A stretch of 64,000 bases of DNA from Candidatus Melainabacteria bacterium. Its GTDB lineage: Bacteria; Cyanobacteriota; Vampirovibrionia; 2-02-FULL-35-15. This document shows positions 43,777 through 53,381 of the stretch, piece after piece. Location of the stretch: NCBI GenBank assembly GCA_023250195.1, contig JAHFBF010000002.1, positions 372,001 to 436,000 on the forward strand. The letters run 5' to 3'. Position numbers and translations under genes: made by a program. Numbering within the stretch: the first letter of the stretch is position 1; each line of letters starts with the position of its first letter. The notes under the pieces are model-generated. The model was not told where the DNA came from, did no database searches, and saw only the letters and a list, made by a program, of their open reading frames with translations.

Positions 43777-44628
43777 ATGCAATTCACAGAGAATAAAACA
43801 AATGGTTCTCTTTATGTCATAGCAACGCCAATTGGCAATCTTGAGGATATTACACTTCGTGCCATTCGGATTCTGAAAGAAGTTGATTTTATTTTATGTG
43901 AAGATAAAAGGATTACTCAAAAATTATTAAATAAATATGAAATCAAAACAAAGCTAATATCATTTCATAAGTTCAATGAAAAAGAAGAGGCTGAAAGAAT
44001 AATAGATTACTTAAACGGTGGTAAGGACATTGCTCTTGTTTCTGATGCTGGAAGTCCATTAATATCAGATCCGGGAGCTGATTTAATTTCAACTGCATAT
44101 AAAAATGGAATAAAAGTGATTTCTATACCAGGAGCATGTGCATTAATCAGTGCATTATCAATTTGTCCTATAAAGTTCAATGAATTTACATTCTTTGGTT
44201 TCCTGCCGGAAAAAGTATCGAAAAGAAATGATCTGATTTCTTCATTCAGCAAAAATTGTTCAGTGGCAGTTTTATATATTGCACCACACGATTTAAAAAA
44301 ATATATTAAGGAGATTTACGACAAATACCCGACAATAAATATTTTTCATACCAGAGAGCTGACAAAAATTTACGAAGAATCCTGGCATGGGAAAATAAAG
44401 GATTTTCTCAATTTGACAGAAAAAAGAGTATTCAAAGGTGAAATGGTTTTAGTACTTGACTTTCAAGAAATCAGATCCAACAAAACAAGAAAACCTGATA
44501 ATGACATAATTGATGAGATGAAAAAATACATTTCCAAAGGAACATCATTAAAAGAAGCTTCAAAGCTTTGTGCAAAAGAATACGATTTATCAAGCAATGA
44601 TTTATATAAAATGTATCTAAAAAAATAG
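43777..44628 (+). CDS. rsmI: 16S rRNA (cytidine-1402-2'-O)-methyltransferase
   Basis: A 283-residue tetrapyrrole-methylase-fold SAM enzyme. The N-terminal SLYVIATPIGNLEDITLRAI and LVSDAGSPLISDPG are signatures of RsmI, which methylates C1402 ribose in the ribosomal P site. The C-terminal helical domain is present. It starts 1 nt after the transporter ATPase and converges with hup. The coupling to a transporter is probably only positional. Confidence 0.95.
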   Translation: MQFTENKTNGSLYVIATPIGNLEDITLRAIRILKEVDFILCEDKRITQKLLNKYEIKTKLISFHKFNEKEEAERIIDYLNGGKDIALVSDAGSPLISDPGADLISTAYKNGIKVISIPGACALISALSICPIKFNEFTFFGFLPEKVSKRNDLISSFSKNCSVAVLYIAPHDLKKYIKEIYDKYPTINIFHTRELTKIYEESWHGKIKDFLNLTEKRVFKGEMVLVLDFQEIRSNKTRKPDNDIIDEMKKYISKGTSLKEASKLCAKEYDLSSNDLYKMYLKK

Positions 44629-44651
44629 AGGCGCAGTTAATTACGCCTCTA
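44626..44651 (+). repeat. GTAG-type palindrome between rsmI and hup
   Basis: tagaggcg ... cgcctcta with an AT-rich centre, overlapping the stop codon of rsmI. It resembles the uvrA-upstream palindrome (agaggcg). It may serve as a bidirectional terminator for the two convergent genes, but no good T-run is present. Confidence 0.75.
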
Positions 44652-44677
44652 CACAGAGCTAATATCAATTTATTGAA

Positions 44678-44956
44678 TTATCTTCTATTTACTGAAGATT
44701 TAAATTGTTTCCCTGCAGAAAACTTTGGAGCAATACTTGCTGGAATCATAATTTCCTGTCCAGTTTTTGGATTTCTGCCTTTTCTTTCTTTTCTTTTTCT
44801 TGGTTCAAAGGTACCAAATCCAACCAATGTAACTTTTTCACCTTTTGAAAGGGCCTTCATAATTGATTCAAGAGTTGTAGAAACTATTTCATCAGCTTTC
44901 TTTTGTGTAAGCTGTTCTTTATTTGCTAATTGAAGTACTAAGTCTTGTTTATTCAT
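44678..44956 (-). CDS. hup: HU-type nucleoid protein
   Basis: A 92-residue DNA-bending protein of the HU/IHF family. It starts MNKQDLVLQLANKEQLTQKKADE and has the arm region with GRNPKTGQEIMIPASIAPKFSAGKQFKS. The ORF track begins at 45028, but the GGAGG site 5 nt before ATG 44956 and the family start settle the shorter form. The upstream region contains a 13-bp hairpin that belongs to a dispersed element (44984-45096), so the element lies in the promoter/leader of this gene. Confidence 0.96.
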   Translation of the reverse strand: MNKQDLVLQLANKEQLTQKKADEIVSTTLESIMKALSKGEKVTLVGFGTFEPRKRKERKGRNPKTGQEIMIPASIAPKFSAGKQFKSSVNRR

Positions 44957-44983
44957 ATATCCTCCGTTTTTATTATTTATTCC

Positions 44984-45096
44984 GCAACACGATTTTCTAA
45001 TAAAATTGTGTTGCTTTGCAAAGTGCATCTACTCTCTGTTTGATGTATCGTAATTTAGGTTTTGTCGAATAAATCGAACAAAACCTTTCTTTGCCA
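44984..45096 (-). repeat. two-hairpin dispersed element, copy 3
   Basis: Hairpin 1 gcaacacgatttt/aaaattgtgttgc (44984-45014), then ctttgcaaagtgc...tctactctc...gatgtatcg, then hairpin 2 aggttttgtcga/tcgaacaaaacct (45057-45086, loop ataaa), then tttctttgcca. It aligns with copies 1 and 5 and its tail with the ccttcacttgca end of the copies at 56, 58 and 62 kb. The rest of the 45029-45340 gap is AT-rich with nothing supported. Confidence 0.65.
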
Positions 45097-45340
45097 GTTC
45101 ATCATTGTAGTCAAATTACACATGCTAAGGTAATTAAGATGATATGCTAAAAAGCTTGATTTGTCTAGGTTCTAGGGGATTTATAACCTTTAATGTAGTT
45201 TAAAATAGACTGTTAGTGATACAAGTTTTTACAATACACAACAAGTTCTGCCATAGATTATTTTGCTGTTTATATGCAAATTTTCAGTGCCATTCAGATT
45301 TGTAGTTATAGTATGTTAAAAAGTGTCATAATTTGCATTT

Positions 45341-46585
45341 ATGGTGATAAGAAATAAATCCGCAAAGTTAAAACTTACAAATTTTGTTAAGGCATTAGAC
45401 TTAGACAAAGCATCTGAGATTCATATCTCAAATGGAATAATTCTACCTAAAGAACAATCTGTTAAGAATGATTTTACAGTAGTTGATTGTAAAGATTGTA
45501 TTGTTGCACCAGGATTTATTGACACTCAATTAAATGGCTTTGAAGACTGTGACTTTTGGAATCTTCCAAGTTTTGAAAAAATTGATGCTTTAAGGTTAAG
45601 ACTTGCATTATCCGGCGTGGTTGCATTCTGCCCAACAATTATTACTGCACCAAAAGAAAAAATTACTCAGTCCATTGATCACATAAACTCTTATATAAAA
45701 CAATCAAAAAATGACATCGGTGCAAAAATATTAGGCATACATCTCGAGGGTATTTTCATTACAAAATACGGGGTTCATGAAAGCAAATATGTTCAAAAAG
45801 AACTGACAATTAAAAACCTTGAACCATTTATAAAAGAAAATATAGTGATTTTTACCCTTGCACCAGAGCTTGATAAGACTGGTGAAGCAATAAAGTTTCT
45901 TCAAAAAAATAATATTTTAGTTTCAATTGGACATAGTAATGCAACTTATAGAGAAGGAAAAACAGCAATAAAAAAGTTTGGACTAGACTGTGTTACTCAT
46001 ATGTTTAATTCCTTAAAAGGTATTGAAGGTTTTTCACATAGAGGAAATAATCCGGTAAATTTAAAAGCCCTGGAATTGAAACTTACAGATGACAATACAA
46101 TTATTCCAGAGCAAGATGGGATTATACTCTCACTGTTAAAAGAGAAGAATGTCTGCTGCATGGTAATAGCTGATGGACTTCATGTAAACAAGGAAACAAT
46201 AGAATTTTTATACCGGCTTAAGGGTAAAGAACAATTTTCACTTGTTACTGATATGGTTTCAACAGAATTTTTCACATTAGCTAAAAGGCAGGGAACTTTA
46301 GGAGGTGGACAAACTCCTCTTGAAAAATGTGTTTTTAATTTAGTGAATTGGGGAATTTGTAATATTGAAGAGGCTTTAATATGTGCTTCAAGACCAATCG
46401 CTAATAAATTAAGAATTGCTAAAGACTTAGGGTTAAGTCCGCTGGGATTGTGTCCGCTAGGACTGTGTCCGCTAGGACTTGGTGAATTAAGCTTTGGGAA
46501 AGAAGCAAATATTACTCTCTGGGATACTAACAAAAACAGAGTTAAGGGAACTATTATGGGAGAGAATATATTCTTAAATTACTGA
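45341..46585 (+). CDS. nagA: N-acetylglucosamine-6-phosphate deacetylase
   Basis: A 414-residue amidohydrolase. Motifs include HLEGIFIT, GHSNATY, CVTHMFNSLKGIEGFSHRGN and VTDMVST with the catalytic Asp, in the order of NagA. The enzyme deacetylates GlcNAc-6-P in amino-sugar recycling. The last part contains a 15-bp minisatellite that adds PLGLC repeats before the final strand (ELSFGKEANITLWD). No nagB is in the window. The GNFL/metal His pattern is as in single-metal NagA. ATG at 45341 has no clear binding site. Confidence 0.88.
   Translation: MVIRNKSAKLKLTNFVKALDLDKASEIHISNGIILPKEQSVKNDFTVVDCKDCIVAPGFIDTQLNGFEDCDFWNLPSFEKIDALRLRLALSGVVAFCPTIITAPKEKITQSIDHINSYIKQSKNDIGAKILGIHLEGIFITKYGVHESKYVQKELTIKNLEPFIKENIVIFTLAPELDKTGEAIKFLQKNNILVSIGHSNATYREGKTAIKKFGLDCVTHMFNSLKGIEGFSHRGNNPVNLKALELKLTDDNTIIPEQDGIILSLLKEKNVCCMVIADGLHVNKETIEFLYRLKGKEQFSLVTDMVSTEFFTLAKRQGTLGGGQTPLEKCVFNLVNWGICNIEEALICASRPIANKLRIAKDLGLSPLGLCPLGLCPLGLGELSFGKEANITLWDTNKNRVKGTIMGENIFLNY
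46438..46482 (+). repeat. 15-bp minisatellite in nagA
   Basis: Three near-identical 15-bp units (tccgctgggattgtg, tccgctaggactgtg, tccgctaggacttgg) give the protein sequence SPLGLCPLGLCPLGLGE near residue 366-382. The insertion is in the linker between the barrel and the closing beta domain. It preserves the frame. Copy number may vary. Confidence 0.9.
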
Positions 46586-46599
46586 GGTATTGAAATATC

Positions 46600-46899
46600 A
46601 TGAGTGTATATGTTTTAGGTTGGCCACAAGCAAATGGAAAAATTGCCATCTTATGTAGATCTGGTGGAGTAAATCCAGGGCCGGCATTTTGCCAGACAAG
46701 AAAAGAAGCAGTACTTCTAAGAACAAAACTTGCAAATGATCCAAGAGGCAGAAGCAATAGAAAAGCTCAGGAAATAATTAAAAGATTATTGATTTATATT
46801 TATTCAGGCGAAGAAACCATAATGTGGAGACCTGGTGATTTATGGGTTTATATGGATCCAAAGAAATTAATTCTTTTAGAACAGATGAAATTAAATTAA
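46600..46899 (+). CDS. small unknown protein
   Basis: A 99-residue basic protein (MSVYVLGWPQANGKIAILCRSGGVNPGPAF...). It starts 14 nt after nagA and may be translated from the same message, although the binding site is weak. No domain is recognised. Its internal RSNRKAQEIIKRLLIYIY is helical and basic. It is the first of three small unknown genes between nagA and rplJ. Confidence 0.6.
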   Translation: MSVYVLGWPQANGKIAILCRSGGVNPGPAFCQTRKEAVLLRTKLANDPRGRSNRKAQEIIKRLLIYIYSGEETIMWRPGDLWVYMDPKKLILLEQMKLN

Positions 46900-46985
46900 C
46901 GTATCATTAATAGGAAAAGATTTCATTTTAATTTAACTTCTCTTAGGGTAAGTCCTAAATATAGATAACCCTCAGGGGTAAGTAT

Positions 46986-47312
46986 ATTAGTAAGAATCGG
47001 CTTTCACAATTAAAGGATTTATCCGGTTTACCTGGTAAATCCAATCCAGCGAAAGGAAATAGAAAGTCTGGAGCAAAATTTAAAATGACCTATAATGCCT
47101 GTATTTTAAGAAGAGAAAGATTTAGAGGAATAAGCTTTCCAGCGCCAATTTATGGGTATTTGTCTCTATGCAAAGATTTAAAACACAAAAAAGCTGAAAT
47201 AGATAAAAATGCTGTTATTGTCCCGGGTAATTTGCCTTTTGTATCAAAAATGCTTGAGAAGTCCTCTCCTGAAGGTGTTAGACATGCCTGTTGGGGATTT
47301 CTACGATATTAA
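46986..47312 (+). CDS. small unknown protein, possibly with an ATT start
   Basis: The ORF track gives 47085 (75 aa), but the frame is open upstream to a stop at about 46962. It encodes plausible sequence (SKNRLSQLKDLSGLPGKSNPAKGNRK). No ATG, GTG or TTG occurs there. AGGGG lies 7 nt before an ATT at 46986, so a rare ATT start would give 108 residues. Alternatives are the ATG 47085 start or a broken gene. No domain is recognised. Confidence 0.5.
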   Translation: MSKNRLSQLKDLSGLPGKSNPAKGNRKSGAKFKMTYNACILRRERFRGISFPAPIYGYLSLCKDLKHKKAEIDKNAVIVPGNLPFVSKMLEKSSPEGVRHACWGFLRY

Positions 47313-47407
47313 CCTGATATTAACCTGCTACTGGTAGTTTGACCGGGATAGCTCTAAGGGTTATTTTAAAAATTTGATTTTTAACATTCATGCTCATTAA
47401 GGAAACT

Positions 47408-47764
47408 ATGAACACCGATCTTGTAAAAAGAGATTCAACTAAAGATCTAAATTTTCTGCCTGGTTACTTTACTGGTAACTACACAGCTAAAGCATCTTCT
47501 TCAAGTATTCCTCAAATACAAAAGCTTACCAATGCAGCTCAGTCATTTACAAATGAACTCCAGAGGGCAATGCAAGAAAACCCAATAGTATTAAAAAACA
47601 CAATGATGCAGCCAGCAAAAGTTCAAAACGTTCTAAATGGTCTCCCACTTACAGCATCAGTTACCGAAAGAATTGGAGCAGAGGGAGCCATCCTGGCATT
47701 AAGTGCAGCATTACGTTACTGCCAATATTACAAAAAAAACAGCCCTTCTCCTCGTTTCATGTAA
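47408..47764 (+). CDS. small unknown protein
   Basis: A 118-residue product; AAGGA lies 5 nt before ATG 47408 (MNTDLVKRDSTKDL), so the track start 47390 is too early. It has no signal or membrane segment. A Ser-rich stretch (KASSSSIPQ) is followed by helices. It is not recognised. It ends just before a copy of the two-hairpin element. Confidence 0.6.
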   Translation: MNTDLVKRDSTKDLNFLPGYFTGNYTAKASSSSIPQIQKLTNAAQSFTNELQRAMQENPIVLKNTMMQPAKVQNVLNGLPLTASVTERIGAEGAILALSAALRYCQYYKKNSPSPRFM

Positions 47765-47765
47765 A

Positions 47766-47890
47766 GTTTTTACCTATCGCCCTCCTCGCTCATTCTTCGC
47801 TTGCTCGCCTCGCTTTGCGGGCGAAGCGGGTCGGGCTTTACATAGTGCACTTAAACTACCTCTTGTAACACTATTAGTGTTTGCAACGCT
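47766..47890 (-). repeat. two-hairpin dispersed element, copy 4 (with extra GC-rich hairpin)
   Basis: Aligns with 9603-9680 through gtttttacct, cctcgctcattcttcgcttg, tcgggcttta, tagtgc and cttgtaac. Between the cttg and tcggg blocks there is an added 27-nt GC-rich stretch (ctcgcctcgctttgcggg...), itself partly self-complementary. It is the most GC-rich stretch of this gap. Confidence 0.6.
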
Positions 47891-47949
47891 ATACAATTTG
47901 ACAATATAAAGTAAATAGTTCATTATAATATCTGCATTTTTGCCAAAGA

Positions 47950-48075
47950 AAGTTAGGAGATAATCTAGAACCAAGTTCTAGAAAAGTCTTTAAAGTAACC
48001 CTAACCGAGGTAAATTAAAAATAATTTACTAATCTTTGGCCCCATCTTTAAAAGTGGGGTTTTTTGTTTATCTAT
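47950..48075 (+). ncRNA. probable L10 (rplJ) leader with terminator-like hairpin
   Basis: The rplJ leader has a small hairpin ctagaac-caa-gttctag (47965-47981), an intermediate ggtaaatt...aatttact pairing, and a terminal hairpin cccca...tgggg followed by TTTTTT (48040-48065). Such layouts are found in L10 leaders, where the L10(L12)4 complex binds and controls the operon. A classic terminator just before the ribosomal operon suggests attenuation. I have not modelled the fold. Confidence 0.65.
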
Positions 48076-48088
48076 AAAGGATGCCAAC

Positions 48089-48619
48089 ATGGACAAGCTA
48101 AAAGAGAAAAAAGAAGTAGTACAAAGTTTTAAAGAGTTGTTTTCAAAATCTACTTTAACTATTGTTACTGATTACAGAGGTTTTACTGTTGCAGAAATTA
48201 CCGATTTAAGAAAAAGACTACACAAAAACAATGCTGATTATAAAATCGCAAAGAATACATTGATTAAACTTGCCGCTAAAGAAACAAATTTAACCGAACT
48301 GGAAGAATTCCTTAAAGGTCCTACTGCAATATTATTAAGTTTCGGTGACCCCACTGCATGTGCAAAAACATTTGTTGAATTTATCAAGGAGATTGAAAAA
48401 GGACAAATAAAGGGTGGGGTTCTAGATGGAAAATTATTAACAAAGGATGAAATTAAAACCTTTGCATCACTCCCTTCAAAAGAAGTTCTTCTTGGTCAGA
48501 TTGCAGGACTACTTACTGCAAATACTGCATCGATAGTAGGTATCTTTGAAAGTTTAATTAGAGACATTGCCCTTCTTACAGAAGAAGTAGCTAAAAAGAA
48601 TTCCACAGGTAAGGAATAA
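48089..48619 (+). CDS. rplJ: 50S ribosomal protein L10
   Basis: A 176-residue ribosomal stalk base protein. The conserved block [35 protein letters not shown] is typical, and the C-terminal helix binds L7/L12 dimers. AAGGA precedes ATG. It is followed by rplL after 16 nt; the two are the expected pair. L1 and L11 genes, which usually precede, are not present upstream, so the operon is split here. Confidence 0.97.
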   Translation: MDKLKEKKEVVQSFKELFSKSTLTIVTDYRGFTVAEITDLRKRLHKNNADYKIAKNTLIKLAAKETNLTELEEFLKGPTAILLSFGDPTACAKTFVEFIKEIEKGQIKGGVLDGKLLTKDEIKTFASLPSKEVLLGQIAGLLTANTASIVGIFESLIRDIALLTEEVAKKNSTGKE

Positions 48620-48635
48620 AAAAGGAGATAAAAAA

Positions 48636-49001
48636 ATGGCAGGTAAAGTAGAAAAATTGTTGGAAGATATTTCAACATTAACAATTCTTGAAGCATCTGA
48701 ACTCAAGAAAATGATGGAAGAGAAGTTTGGTGTTACAGCAGCAGCACCTGTTGCAATGGCAGCAGTAGCAGCAGCCCCAGTTGAAGAAAAGGATGCATTT
48801 GATGTAGTCTTAGCAAGCGCAGGCGATAAGAAGATTGAAGTTTTAAAGGTAGTACGTGAAGTAACAGGACTAGGCTTAAAAGAAGCAAAAGATCTTGTTG
48901 ACGGAGCACCAAAACCACTTAAAAACGGTCTTAAAAAAGACGAGGCAGAAAGCATTAAGAAAAAGATTGAAGCTGCTGGCGGCAAAGTAGAGTTGAAATA
49001 A
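48636..49001 (+). CDS. rplL: 50S ribosomal protein L7/L12
   Basis: A 121-residue stalk protein. An N-terminal dimerisation helix is followed by an Ala-rich hinge ([16 protein letters not shown]). The C-terminal domain has [43 protein letters not shown], all typical. It recruits translation factors. AAGGAGAT lies just before the start. It follows rplJ in the same operon. Confidence 0.98.
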   Translation: MAGKVEKLLEDISTLTILEASELKKMMEEKFGVTAAAPVAMAAVAAAPVEEKDAFDVVLASAGDKKIEVLKVVREVTGLGLKEAKDLVDGAPKPLKNGLKKDEAESIKKKIEAAGGKVELK

Positions 49002-49006
49002 CTATA

Positions 49007-49029
49007 GGGGCAGATCCATTTGTCTGCCC
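49007..49029 (+). repeat. short palindromic repeat (gggcaga...tctgccc)
   Basis: The 7-bp stem gggcaga/tctgccc with loop tccatttg lies 6 nt after rplL. Similar gggcag/ctgcc hairpins lie at 40221 and, more loosely, the gggcaaac repeats at 10944 and 42968. No T-run follows, so read-through to accC is possible. Confidence 0.7.
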
Positions 49030-49051
49030 GGTTTAGGGCACCAATCAAAAC

Positions 49052-50395
49052 GTGTTCAAAAAATTACTAATTGCAAATAGAGGTGAAGTTGCACTTCGCA
49101 TTATCCGGGCAGCTCGTGAGCTTGGAATTGAAACTGTTGCAGTTTACTCTCAGGCTGATGCAACTTCACTTCATGTAGAGCTAGCCGACGAAGCTTATTG
49201 TATCGGTCCTGCAAGATCAGCAAATAGTTATTTAAACATCCCTTCAATAATCAGCACTGCAATTTTGTGCAGAGCAGATGCAATTCATCCCGGCTACGGA
49301 TTTTTAGCTGAAAATGCAACCTTTGCTGAAATGTGTGAATCACATGGAATTAAATTCATAGGACCAACATCAAAAAATATTTCTTCAATGGGAGATAAAT
49401 CTACTGCTAAAACAATCATGAAAGATTCTAAGGTCCCTGTAATTCCAGGAATTGACGGTCTAATAGATAACTCACAAAAAGCAATTGAAGGTGCAAAAAA
49501 TATTGGATATCCTGTCATTGTAAAAGCTACAGCAGGTGGTGGTGGAAGAGGGATGCGGGTAGCCTATGATGAAGAGCAATTAATCTCAAGTATTGATTCT
49601 GCAGCTCAGGAAGCAAACAATGCTTTTGGAAATGCCGGTATTTATCTTGAAAGATATATTACAAAAATCAGACATATTGAAGTACAAATACTGGCTGATG
49701 AGCATGGAAACGTAATTCATCTTGGAGAGAGAGACTGCACAGTACAAAGAAGACATCAAAAATTACTGGAAGAAGCACCAAGCTTACACATCAACAGCAC
49801 GCTAAGAGAAAAGATCGGACTCTATGCAGTTAACGCTGCAAAATCAATTAATTATAGAAATGCCGGCACAATTGAGTTTATCCTGGATCTGGAAACTAAA
49901 AACTTTTATTTTATGGAAATGAATACAAGGATTCAGGTAGAACATCCAGTTACAGAAACAATTTATAATATTGATTTAATTAAAGCTCAGATAAGAATAG
50001 CCAGTGGTGAAAAACTCTGGTTAAAACAGGATGATATTAAAATCAATGGTCATGCAATAGAATTTAGAATAAATGCTGAAGACCCGGAGAAAAATTTTGC
50101 ACCTTCACCTGGAAGAATTGACGGATATATTGCACCGGGTGGACCAGGGGTAAGGGTGGACAGCCACTGTTACACAGGTTATGAAGTCCCTCCATATTAT
50201 GATTCAATGATTGCAAAACTTATTGTATGGGATAAAGACAGAAATCTTGCTATAAAGCGTGGAATTAGAGCACTGGATGAGTTTGCCATTACCGGAATTC
50301 ATACTACAATTCCATTTCATTTAAAGGTTTTAGAACATCCAAAATTTATTTCCGGAGATTTTAGTACTGATTTCGTGGCTAAGGAATTCTCTTAA
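49052..50395 (+). CDS. accC: acetyl-CoA carboxylase biotin carboxylase subunit
   Basis: A 447-residue ATP-grasp enzyme that carboxylates the biotin of AccB in fatty acid synthesis. The N-terminal [21 protein letters not shown], the glycine-rich [24 protein letters not shown] and the catalytic Lys/Glu motifs are present. The start is GTG 49052 with a weak site. The gene is not next to accB here. It converges with secA, overlapping by 4 nt. Confidence 0.96.
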   Translation: MFKKLLIANRGEVALRIIRAARELGIETVAVYSQADATSLHVELADEAYCIGPARSANSYLNIPSIISTAILCRADAIHPGYGFLAENATFAEMCESHGIKFIGPTSKNISSMGDKSTAKTIMKDSKVPVIPGIDGLIDNSQKAIEGAKNIGYPVIVKATAGGGGRGMRVAYDEEQLISSIDSAAQEANNAFGNAGIYLERYITKIRHIEVQILADEHGNVIHLGERDCTVQRRHQKLLEEAPSLHINSTLREKIGLYAVNAAKSINYRNAGTIEFILDLETKNFYFMEMNTRIQVEHPVTETIYNIDLIKAQIRIASGEKLWLKQDDIKINGHAIEFRINAEDPEKNFAPSPGRIDGYIAPGGPGVRVDSHCYTGYEVPPYYDSMIAKLIVWDKDRNLAIKRGIRALDEFAITGIHTTIPFHLKVLEHPKFISGDFSTDFVAKEFS

Positions 50396-53340
50396 ACTTC
50401 CACTTCTTCCTCATCTTCTTCGCTTTCCTCATCATCTTCTTCATGGTTATGTCCATCATGTTCACTGTCATGCTCAACAGCTTCAATCTGAGCATGCATA
50501 AGTAAAACCACTGCTTCACGTTTTACATCAATAAGCAGCTGTTCAAACATATCAAAAGCTTCTTTTTTATATTCCATTAATGGATCTTTTTGACCATAAC
50601 CTCTTAAATGTATCCCTTCACGCAAGGCATCCATATTATGCAGGTGGTCTACCCATTTAGAGTCAATAACATGAAGCATAATCTGACGTTCAATTTCTTT
50701 TATATTTTCAACACCCAGATCTTTCTGCTTAATTGAATATGCATCCTGTGCAGCCTGTTCCAATACTTCATTCAGATCTTCAAAGGATTTACAACTCAAT
50801 TCTTCTACAGTAAGAGTATTATTTAATACAGGAAAATCAGCAATTAGTGCTTTATAGAGATTGGGCAAAGATTCATCCTGCCAGCTTTCCGGAGGAGTTT
50901 CAGGATTTATATGGGAATATAAAGTATTGTGGACATGGGCGTTTATCATTTCAATAACTGAATCACTTATATCTGAACCTTCTAATATCCTTCTTCTTTC
51001 ACGATATATTACCTCTCTCTGGGTATTCATTACGTCGTCATACTGCAGGACATGTTTTCTGAGATCAAAGTTATGAGCTTCTACACGTTTTTGTGCCCCT
51101 TCAACAGCATTAGTTACCATCTTGGCTTCTATCGGTAGATCTTCTTCTGCTTTAAGAAAAGTCATAATACTGGAAATCTTTTCTCCACCAAAGATTCTCA
51201 TTAAATTATCTTCAAGTGAAAGGAAAAATTTCGTTGAACCAGGATCTCCCTGTCTGGCTGCTCTTCCACGAAGCTGGTTATCTATTCTTCTTGATTCATG
51301 TCTTTCAGTACCTATAATGTGAAGCCCACCAAGCTCTACTACTTTTTCATGCTCTTTATCACACTCATCTTTAAACTTTTGAAATAATTCTTTCCATTTT
51401 TCTTTATATTCCAGGCTGTTTTGTTCCAGTTTAAATTTAGTCATAGCTTCGGCTGCTAAATAATCCGGATTTCCACCAAGAATAATATCAGTACCGCGCC
51501 CAGCCATGTTTGTAGCAATCGTAATAGAACCAAGCCTTCCCGCTTGAGCAACAATATAAGCTTCTCTTTCATGATTTTTAGCATTTAAGACATTGTGTGG
51601 AATCTTATTTCTTATTGCTTCTAGAACTACAACCGATGATTCAAATCTATCCAGGACAAATGCAAGTTCACTATCTTTATATGTTTTTTTCAGTTCTTCA
51701 ATAATTGGTTTAATATCACAACCCTTAAGATTTCCTGGTCTATCTAAAAGCTTTATTAACTTTTCAGTCTGTTCATTATTGATTTTTCTCTCTTTTAAAG
51801 TTTTTAAAACTCTTTGAGCATTTTCCTGCATTACTTTTGTCATTACCTGAGGCTTCGATAGAACTTCAGAAATTAATTCTGATTTTTCTATACTTATTGT
51901 TCCTACCAATACCGGTCTTCCTGCAAGATGAGTTTCCACTATCTCTTCAATACAAGAATAGAATTTGTATTTTTCAGTTCTATAAACCTGATCATCAATA
52001 TCTCCTCTGACATTTATCTTATTTGTTGGAATAGAAACCACATCAAGATTATAGATTTTTCTAAACTCATCCTTTTCTGTATAAGCAGTACCAGTCATCC
52101 CTGCTAATTTTGGATAAAGTCTGAATAAATTCTGAAAAGTAATGCTTGCCAGCGTCAAAGTTTCTTCCTGAATCGGTACTGATTCTTTAGCTTCAATAGC
52201 CTGATGCAGCCCATCACTCCAGCGTCGCCCCATCATTAACCGTCCTGTAAATTCATCAACTATTACGACTTCCTGCTTGTTATTATTTTCCGGATTCGGT
52301 TTTATTACATAATCAATATCTTTTTTAAAAAGCTCTTTTGCTTTTAATCCCTGCAACAAATTATGAGCCAGGTTTGCACGAATATCCCACAAGTCATCAA
52401 TACCAAGCAGCTTTTCTGCATTTTTAATACCATCATCAGTAAGAATTACATTTTTTGCCTTTTCATCTACCCAATAATCACAATTGTGATCATCTTTATC
52501 CTTCCCCTTTTTAAGTCTCAGAGCAAGTTTAGACATTGTAATGTAAATTTCTCTCTGGCTTTTGGTAGGCATTCCAGAAATAATCAAGGGGGTTCTTGCT
52601 TCATCAATTAAAATACTGTCAACCTCATCTACAATTGCATAAAAATAATCTCTTTGAACACAGTTCTTTAAATTTGTTTCCATATTGTCTCTTAAATAAT
52701 CAAAACCAAATTCATTGTTAGTGCCATAAGTAATATCTTTTCTGTAAGAATATAATTTTTCGGTTTTCTTCTGGTTCGGTATAACCAACCCAACATCCAT
52801 TCCTAAAAAGTTATAGATTTTACCCATCCATGCAGAATCACGCTTTGCAAGGTAATCATTAACAGTTACTACATTAACTCCACGCCCACATAATGCATTT
52901 AAATAAACCGGCAGTGTTGCAACCAGCGTTTTACCTTCACCAGTTTTCATTTCAGATATATTTCCATTATGAAGTACGATTCCACCCATAAGCTGTACAT
53001 CAAAATGCCTCATATTTAAAACTCTTTTTGAGACTTCTCGAACCAGCGCAAAAGCTTCAGGCAAAATCTCATATAGAACTTCAGACGTAGCTCTGGCTCT
53101 TGTAGTCCTTATAATTCCAGGAATTTTTGGAGCATCTTCAGGTATTAATAATCTGTCTTCAACATTTTTTAATTTATTGTCTATTATGCCTTTAAAATAT
53201 GGGGTTTTTGCTTTTAGTTCATCATCAGAAAGTTTCGAGATTTCTGTTTCCAAGCTATTTATTTTTTCAACCAAAGGTTGAATAGCCTTTATTTTAGCCT
53301 CGCTATTTTCACCAAACAGTTTTTCCAGGAACTTCAGCAT
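50392..53340 (-). CDS. secA: preprotein translocase ATPase SecA
   Basis: A 982-residue motor that drives proteins through SecYEG. The Walker A is [14 protein letters not shown], the Walker B region is [19 protein letters not shown], and the C-terminal helicase part has [16 protein letters not shown] and [14 protein letters not shown]. There is no CxCxSGKxxKxC zinc domain at the end. The last 30 residues are a His-containing acidic tail ([27 protein letters not shown]). The tail may bind metal, or the zinc domain has been lost. The protein is somewhat longer than the common forms because of insertions (e.g. the [16 protein letters not shown] region). Confidence 0.96.
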   Translation of the reverse strand: MLKFLEKLFGENSEAKIKAIQPLVEKINSLETEISKLSDDELKAKTPYFKGIIDNKLKNVEDRLLIPEDAPKIPGIIRTTRARATSEVLYEILPEAFALVREVSKRVLNMRHFDVQLMGGIVLHNGNISEMKTGEGKTLVATLPVYLNALCGRGVNVVTVNDYLAKRDSAWMGKIYNFLGMDVGLVIPNQKKTEKLYSYRKDITYGTNNEFGFDYLRDNMETNLKNCVQRDYFYAIVDEVDSILIDEARTPLIISGMPTKSQREIYITMSKLALRLKKGKDKDDHNCDYWVDEKAKNVILTDDGIKNAEKLLGIDDLWDIRANLAHNLLQGLKAKELFKKDIDYVIKPNPENNNKQEVVIVDEFTGRLMMGRRWSDGLHQAIEAKESVPIQEETLTLASITFQNLFRLYPKLAGMTGTAYTEKDEFRKIYNLDVVSIPTNKINVRGDIDDQVYRTEKYKFYSCIEEIVETHLAGRPVLVGTISIEKSELISEVLSKPQVMTKVMQENAQRVLKTLKERKINNEQTEKLIKLLDRPGNLKGCDIKPIIEELKKTYKDSELAFVLDRFESSVVVLEAIRNKIPHNVLNAKNHEREAYIVAQAGRLGSITIATNMAGRGTDIILGGNPDYLAAEAMTKFKLEQNSLEYKEKWKELFQKFKDECDKEHEKVVELGGLHIIGTERHESRRIDNQLRGRAARQGDPGSTKFFLSLEDNLMRIFGGEKISSIMTFLKAEEDLPIEAKMVTNAVEGAQKRVEAHNFDLRKHVLQYDDVMNTQREVIYRERRRILEGSDISDSVIEMINAHVHNTLYSHINPETPPESWQDESLPNLYKALIADFPVLNNTLTVEELSCKSFEDLNEVLEQAAQDAYSIKQKDLGVENIKEIERQIMLHVIDSKWVDHLHNMDALREGIHLRGYGQKDPLMEYKKEAFDMFEQLLIDVKREAVVLLMHAQIEAVEHDSEHDGHNHEEDDEESEEDEEEVEV

Positions 53341-53381
53341 AAGATGAATATCTTTTATGTTATCCTAACCTAAGATATCAT

